Shown piece by piece: positions 5,738-9,110 of a DNA stretch of 9,110 nt. The stretch spans positions 1 to 9,110 of the forward strand of contig JAUNXD010000048.1 in NCBI GenBank assembly GCA_030539985.1. The letters run 5' to 3'. Position 1 is the first letter of the stretch. Each line of letters begins with the position of its first letter. The notes under the pieces are model-generated. The model was not told the DNA's origin. It did not search any database and was given only the letters and a program-made list of their open reading frames with translations. Source of the DNA: Methanobrevibacter sp. (lineage in GTDB: Archaea; Methanobacteriota; Methanobacteria; Methanobacteriales; Methanobacteriaceae). Position numbers and translations under genes: made by a program.

Positions 5738-6559
5738 ATGACCTATTTTACGGAAGATAAGATTTTTAAAAACATCAACGAAGAAGATGCGAGAATATTG
5801 CTCGATATAATTGACGTTGAAACTGTAAATGTAAAGATTTGAACAAAGGAACTTCGCCTGCTTGATCCAAAGGATTATGTGCCGGATATTATATTGGAAC
5901 TAGATTTTGAAAACATGATCCTTGAACTTCAAAGCACACCTGTGAATGAGGAGTTTTCAAAAAGAGGATTGACATATGTTGCAGTTGCAAACAGAGAAAA
6001 AGACAACGACAAGGAAATGACTTTAATTGTTTTAAGCACAGCTGAAAAATCAAAAATCGTTAAATACAAATTTAGCAAAGACAGTGTTTTCACATACCAT
6101 GTTATCAGTCTAAAAGATTTAGACGCTGAAGAAATAATCAACACTGTTGAGCCAAAAATCCAAAAAGGATTGAAAATTGAAGCTAAAGAACTAGTTCTAT
6201 ATGCTTTAATTCCCATAATTGTAGACACCGACATAGAAAAATATATTAAAAGAGTAGTTCATAACTTATTACAAGTAAGAAATGCGACAGACTCTATTAA
6301 AAATTTAACATATGGAATAGAATGGCTCATTGTAGACAAATTCGTTGAAGAAAAAGAATACAGACAAATATTATGCGACAAATTAGGTGATAGAATGAGT
6401 TTAATTTACGAATATGGAGAAAGAAAAGAGAAAAATGGCATGAAACAAGGAATGAAAGAAATCATAGTAAGTTTCCTAAATGCCGGCACTTCCCTTAACG
6501 AAATCTCCCAAAAAACCGGAAAATCCATCAAAGAACTAGAAAAAATCCTAAACTCCTAA
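5738..6559 (+). pseudogene. PD-(D/E)XK nuclease-family (Rpn/PDDEXK_2-like) gene with an in-frame TGA
   Basis: Proteins of this family carry a PD-(D/E)XK nuclease core; characterised members (Rpn) promote recombination and many are annotated as putative transposases. Reading from the ATG at 5738 (GAGAGG at 5724-5729) gives 34 codons, MTYFTEDKIF onwards, then TGA at 5840-5842. The same frame then continues as TKELRLLDPKDY for another 238 codons. The core is visible after the stop: PDI, then nine residues on ELQ, the D...E-x-Q pattern of this family. The C-terminal part has GIEWLIVDKF and GDRMSLIYEYGE, and ends in a short helix-turn-helix-like tail (SLNEISQKTGKSIKELEKIL), all of which I recall from methanogen members. 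A GTG at 5879 after AGGA (5871-5874) could start a 226-residue product retaining the catalytic residues. Most likely a recently broken gene; a shortened active product or a sequencing error is possible. Confidence 0.7.
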
Positions 6560-6575
6560 CTCAATTAGGAATATG

Positions 6576-6605
6576 AAAAAAGGAATAATCTGGGAAATTC
6601 CCAGA
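6576..6605 (-). terminator. Terminator of secreted-protein paralog B
   Basis: TCTGGG (6589-6594) and CCCAGA (6600-6605) form a perfect stem. On the minus strand it is followed after seven bases by T6 (complement of 6576-6581). It serves the pseudogene ending at 6612 and lies in the 52-base gap to the convergent nuclease-like gene. A second hairpin, TCCTAA/TTAGGA (6554-6570), overlaps the stop of that gene and may end the plus-strand transcript. Confidence 0.6.
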
Positions 6606-6611
6606 ATATGA

Positions 6612-7557
6612 TTATGGCTGTAATGCCAATTTTTCACTAATTAATTCCTTATATTCACTGTGGCCACTTTCATGTGCATGTTTCAATAATCCGGCATGAA
6701 AGAAATAGATACTTGCAGGCAAATTGTCTTTTTGTGTTTTTAGAGTCTTGTTCATGATCTGATTGAATGAATCCTCTATTGATGCTGCAGTGACATTGTA
6801 TCCGCAGTCCTGAAGTGCATGGGTGGCAATCAGCACTGTTTCTTCAAAGCTTGAATGATTCATATATACCTCCACAATCAAATCAAGATAGCCGTAATGA
6901 CAGTCAGGTTTTATGACAAATGCTTTTCCGTTCTTTTTAGTGAAGATTTCTGCATATTTTTTGGCTTCACTGGCAATTGACTTATGGAAATCCTGGGCTT
7001 TCTGCATTTCGTTTTTATAGTATGTGGAATTCATTTCATATTTCTGTGTGAAGAGTGTTCCGTCAATCATCTGATACATCATGGCCTGCACTTCACTGAA
7101 GGATAATCTGAAGCCGTGGTCTCTCAATACGTTGGTTGCGATTATCACAGTATCTTCAGGGGGGTAGTGTCTGTAGATTTCCAAAACAAGATCCTTTGCA
7201 GAGTATGATTTGCCGTCACCGATTTTTTTTATGGGTGTTTTTGTCAAAGAAGGCATTGTATTTTGCAATGTCTTTTTTAAGGGAATTTTGTTTTTCAGGA
7301 TTTGTGTCAATGTGTTTTGGACTGTCTTTAACGACGTTTTGGACTGTGTGAGTTTCAACAGAAGCGTTGGAGTCATCTGCAGCTACAACTGCATCGTGAA
7401 CAGTTTCTGGTGTGGCATTGGTTATTTCGTCTATCGCGCATTGATGATCTGGGTGGATGGAATCATCAACGGTACCGTTAATGTCGGCGGCTGAAGCACA
7501 GCCGACAGCGACAATTAACATCAATAATGAAATTGAAAGAATTGCTATTTTTTTCAT
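6612..7557 (-). pseudogene. Secreted protein with two-fold repeat (paralog B), frameshifted in an A8 tract
   Basis: This is a copy of the gene at 4323-5270. The first 111 residues, including the signal peptide, are identical. At 7223-7230 the coding strand has A8 where paralog A has A7 (4937-4943), so the frame shifts to HKKNR and stops at TGA (product 113 residues). The remaining frame, IGDGKSYSAKDL onwards, stays open to 6612 and would make a protein of 314 residues if one A were removed. The repeat domains are kept but diverge toward the C-terminus: the second unit has DCHYG instead of DCRYC, and the last 35 residues differ strongly. An open, conserved second half implies a recent or reversible event. 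Alternatives are phase variation by slippage, ribosomal frameshifting, or an assembly error in the homopolymer. Confidence 0.85.
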
Positions 7558-7621
7558 TTGAATTACCTTTTAGATTTTTTAGAAAACTTGTCGTTCTCAC
7601 TATTTACTCTATTAAAGACCA

Positions 7622-7629
7622 TATATAAA
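7622..7629 (-). promoter_or_regulatory. TATA box of secreted-protein paralog B
   Basis: TTTATATA on the minus strand, at the same 72-base distance from the start codon as in paralog A, with an identical leader and ribosome binding site. The pseudogene therefore probably still is transcribed. Confidence 0.7.
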
Positions 7630-7639
7630 GTTTTTCGAA

Positions 7640-7657
7640 TGTAAGTGCTCACTTGCA
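7640..7657. promoter_or_regulatory. Inverted repeat next to the TATA box (candidate operator), paralog B
   Basis: TGTAAGTG-CT-CACTTGCA, identical to 5353-5370 and in the same position relative to the TATA box. Confidence 0.35.
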
Positions 7658-7785
7658 TCTTTAAATCTTAAAAAAATAATATATTATTAGTATTTAAAAA
7701 AACAACTTTACAAAAGAGTGGAATATTCAAAAAGCACCCCGCTGATTAAATTATTTTTGCTTAATTCACAGACAAATTCAACAAT

Positions 7786-8106
7786 ATTACACCGTCATTT
7801 TAGAAGATTTCACTGTCAGTTTTACATTTTTGCTAGATTTTTTATCTAAATGATGCAAGAATACCTATTAAAGTGCAAATCATTTCCTGCTTAAAGAAGC
7901 AGAAGAATTCTTGCAAAATAATGTTAAACCCCACAAAACAAAAATCCAAATTCAAAAACCCCTGTTACTAAACCGGATTAAGTTATGTATTAAATACCAT
8001 ACGCATATTTCTACAAGAAATTTCATAATATTCTTACTAAAAAAAAACTTGTTAATAAAAATGGATAACTTGTGCATAACCCACATGTAATGTTCAAACA
8101 TCAAAA
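7786..8106. other. Gene-free AT-rich region upstream of the GalU-like gene
   Basis: No credible gene on either strand. It holds a U-rich small hairpin (TAGAT-T5-ATCTA, about 7835-7850) and the nested inverted repeat at 7854-7915, described separately. An A9 run lies near 8040. The stretch separates two divergently transcribed genes, so some of it must be promoter DNA. Confidence 0.5.
7854..7915. other. Nested inverted repeat (possible structured RNA or terminator)
   Basis: TGCAAGAAT (7854-7862) and ATTCTTGCA (7907-7915) are perfect 9-bp inverted arms. Between them CTGCTT (7887-7892) pairs with AAGCAG (7897-7902) around AAAG. No promoter with clear spacing is visible on either strand, so the transcribed strand is undecided. 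Confidence 0.35.
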
Positions 8107-8115
8107 CTTAAAACA
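8107..8115 (+). promoter_or_regulatory. Possible TATA box of the GalU-like gene, suggesting a leaderless mRNA
   Basis: CTTAAAACA is centred about 27 bases before the ATG at 8137. The sequence between them has no Shine-Dalgarno match (TTTAACC directly before the ATG). TATA spacing and the missing ribosome binding site together point to transcription starting at or next to the start codon. Confidence 0.4.
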
Positions 8116-8136
8116 TATGAACATCAACATTTAACC

Positions 8137-8976
8137 ATGAAGGCAGTTATCCCAGCGGCGGGTTTCGGAACAAGGTTCCTCCCTGCAACAAAGTCCCAGC
8201 CAAAAGAAATGTTACCCATCTATGACAGGCCTACTCTCCAATACCTCATCGAGGAGGCTGTAGCCTCTGGAATCGACGATATCCTTGTTATCACGGGCAG
8301 GCACAAAAGGTCAATCGAGGATCACTTCGACAAGTCCTATGAACTTGAATACTCTCTTCAAAAAGCAGGAAAGGACCGTGACCTTAAAAAAATCAGGACC
8401 ATCACAGACCTGGCTGACATCTGCTATGTAAGGCAGAAGAACCTGAAAGGATTGGGGGATGCGGTAAGCGCAAGCAGAAGGCATGTGGACGGCGAAGCCT
8501 TTGCGGTGCTTCTGGGCCATACCGTCACAAAATCACAAACACCATGCACAAGACAGCTTATGGATGCCTTCAACAAATACCAAACACCTACGGTTGCGCT
8601 TAAAAAAACTGAAAGCGACCTCAACAGGTACAAGGTCACAGAATCAGAAAAGATAGCTGAAAACATCTACCAAATCTCAGGCATTACCGGAAGGCCTCAG
8701 ATAAAAAGCGCCCCTTCAAATCTTGCGATAATGGGCAGGTATATACTGACGCCGGAAATATTTGACGCAATCGAGAAAACAGAAATTGGATTCAACGATG
8801 AAATCCATCTAACAGAAGCAATATCAAAGCTTGATTCGGTTAATGGAGTGGTTTTTGAGGGCAAATCATTCTACATTGAAAACAGGCTTGACTGGCTTGA
8901 AGCATCAATCGAGTTTGCACTTGACGACGGCGAGTTCAGGGATGATTTGCTTAACTATATGAAAACCTACATTTAG
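8137..8976 (+). CDS. GalU-like UTP-glucose-1-phosphate uridylyltransferase paralog with altered catalytic motifs
   Basis: GalU makes UDP-glucose from UTP and glucose 1-phosphate for glycans of the cell envelope. The fold is unmistakable: KAVIPAAGFGTRFLPATKSQPKEMLP (2-27, nucleotide loop), then ITGRHKRSIEDHFD, KGLGDAV (104-110), APSNLAIMGRYIL (192-204) and NRLDWL (249-254). Length, 279 residues, is normal. Several active-site motifs differ from the family: LLGD, whose Asp binds the metal, is LLGH (H128); the sugar-binding VEKP is TGRP (184-187); RYG is RYK (K166); YDIGN, holding the second metal-binding Asp, is FYIEN (Y246, E248). The enzyme as normally understood should be inactive or changed, yet the frame is intact. 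It may be a pseudoenzyme, a regulator, a changed specificity, or a gene early in decay. A normal galU is expected elsewhere. The start fits the family N-terminus. Confidence 0.85.
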   Translation: MKAVIPAAGFGTRFLPATKSQPKEMLPIYDRPTLQYLIEEAVASGIDDILVITGRHKRSIEDHFDKSYELEYSLQKAGKDRDLKKIRTITDLADICYVRQKNLKGLGDAVSASRRHVDGEAFAVLLGHTVTKSQTPCTRQLMDAFNKYQTPTVALKKTESDLNRYKVTESEKIAENIYQISGITGRPQIKSAPSNLAIMGRYILTPEIFDAIEKTEIGFNDEIHLTEAISKLDSVNGVVFEGKSFYIENRLDWLEASIEFALDDGEFRDDLLNYMKTYI

Positions 8977-8980
8977 AATT

Positions 8981-9021
8981 ATTTTATCCATGGGAATGCT
9001 TGCATAAGGGCATGATAAAAT
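8981..9021 (+). terminator. Inverted repeat after the GalU-like gene
   Basis: ATTTTATCCATG (8981-8992) pairs with CATGATAAAAT (9011-9021) with one bulged C, giving 11 bp around an 18-base loop that contains ATGC-TT-GCAT. It starts four bases past the stop. A T6 run near 9060 could finish termination. The rest of the window to 9110 shows no gene. Confidence 0.45.
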
Positions 9022-9110
9022 CAATGGTTTTGGTGTGAAGTGTCATTTAAATTAGTTGGTTTTTTAATATTTCTAAATGCACAATAATAAAAAGACAAAA
9101 TTGTTTTGTA

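Larger units (their letters stand above)
7256..7678. repeat. 423-bp identical segment, copy 2
   Basis: Identical to 4969-5391 in the same orientation, offset by 2287 bases. Similarity with scattered changes extends to about 7785, and on the other side into the diverging 3' half of the coding region. The pair is a direct repeat flanking the nuclease-like pseudogene, so recombination between the copies would delete the interval. Confidence 0.9.

Noticed and set aside
5840..5842. In-frame TGA read as selenocysteine
   Set aside because: The position is not a known redox site in this nuclease family, no SECIS-like structure is evident, and selenocysteine use is not known in the suggested lineage.
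7210..7494. 94-codon plus-strand frame, with a matching 87-codon frame at 4944-5207
   Set aside because: Antisense to the secreted-protein genes. It is repeated only because the DNA segment is duplicated, and it has no promoter or ribosome binding site.

Overview
The window looks like chromosomal DNA of a low-GC methanogenic archaeon of the Methanobacteriales, most likely Methanobrevibacter or a close relative. The evidence is strong archaeal TATA boxes (TTTATATA), tRNA genes without an encoded CCA, a DUF11-type surface protein with a C-terminal anchor, and a PD-(D/E)XK (Rpn/PDDEXK_2-like) protein of a kind I recall as common in that genus. The assignment rests on style and family recognition, not on a database match.

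Layout. 2-328: 3' end of an unrecognised AT-rich gene with a terminator on its stop. 556-1671: membrane protein with two N-terminal helices and a HEAT-like tail. 1754-2767: secreted, membrane-anchored DUF11 protein. 2884-2965 and 3821-3902: two almost identical tRNA-Leu(CAG) genes on the minus strand, flanking an orphan gene (3121-3798). 4111-4257: non-coding stretch with an archaeal promoter, two hairpins and a T-tract, my best candidate for an undescribed small RNA. 4323-5270 (minus): secreted protein with a two-fold internal repeat. 5738-6559: Rpn-like nuclease gene broken by an in-frame TGA. 6612-7557 (minus): second copy of the secreted protein, frameshifted by one extra base in a homopolymer. 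8137-8976: GalU-like gene whose fold motifs are intact but whose catalytic motifs are altered.

There is no obvious multi-gene operon. Most genes have their own promoter and terminator, and the region reads as accessory surface-protein territory shaped by duplication: the tRNA pair, and the secreted-protein pair with 423 identical base pairs over the 5' half and promoter. A broken nuclease-family gene lies between the two secreted-protein copies.

The observations most worth checking are the GalU paralog with several changed active-site positions, the candidate small RNA, the A7/A8 length difference that switches one secreted paralog off, and the uneven divergence between the two copies, which suggests gene conversion.
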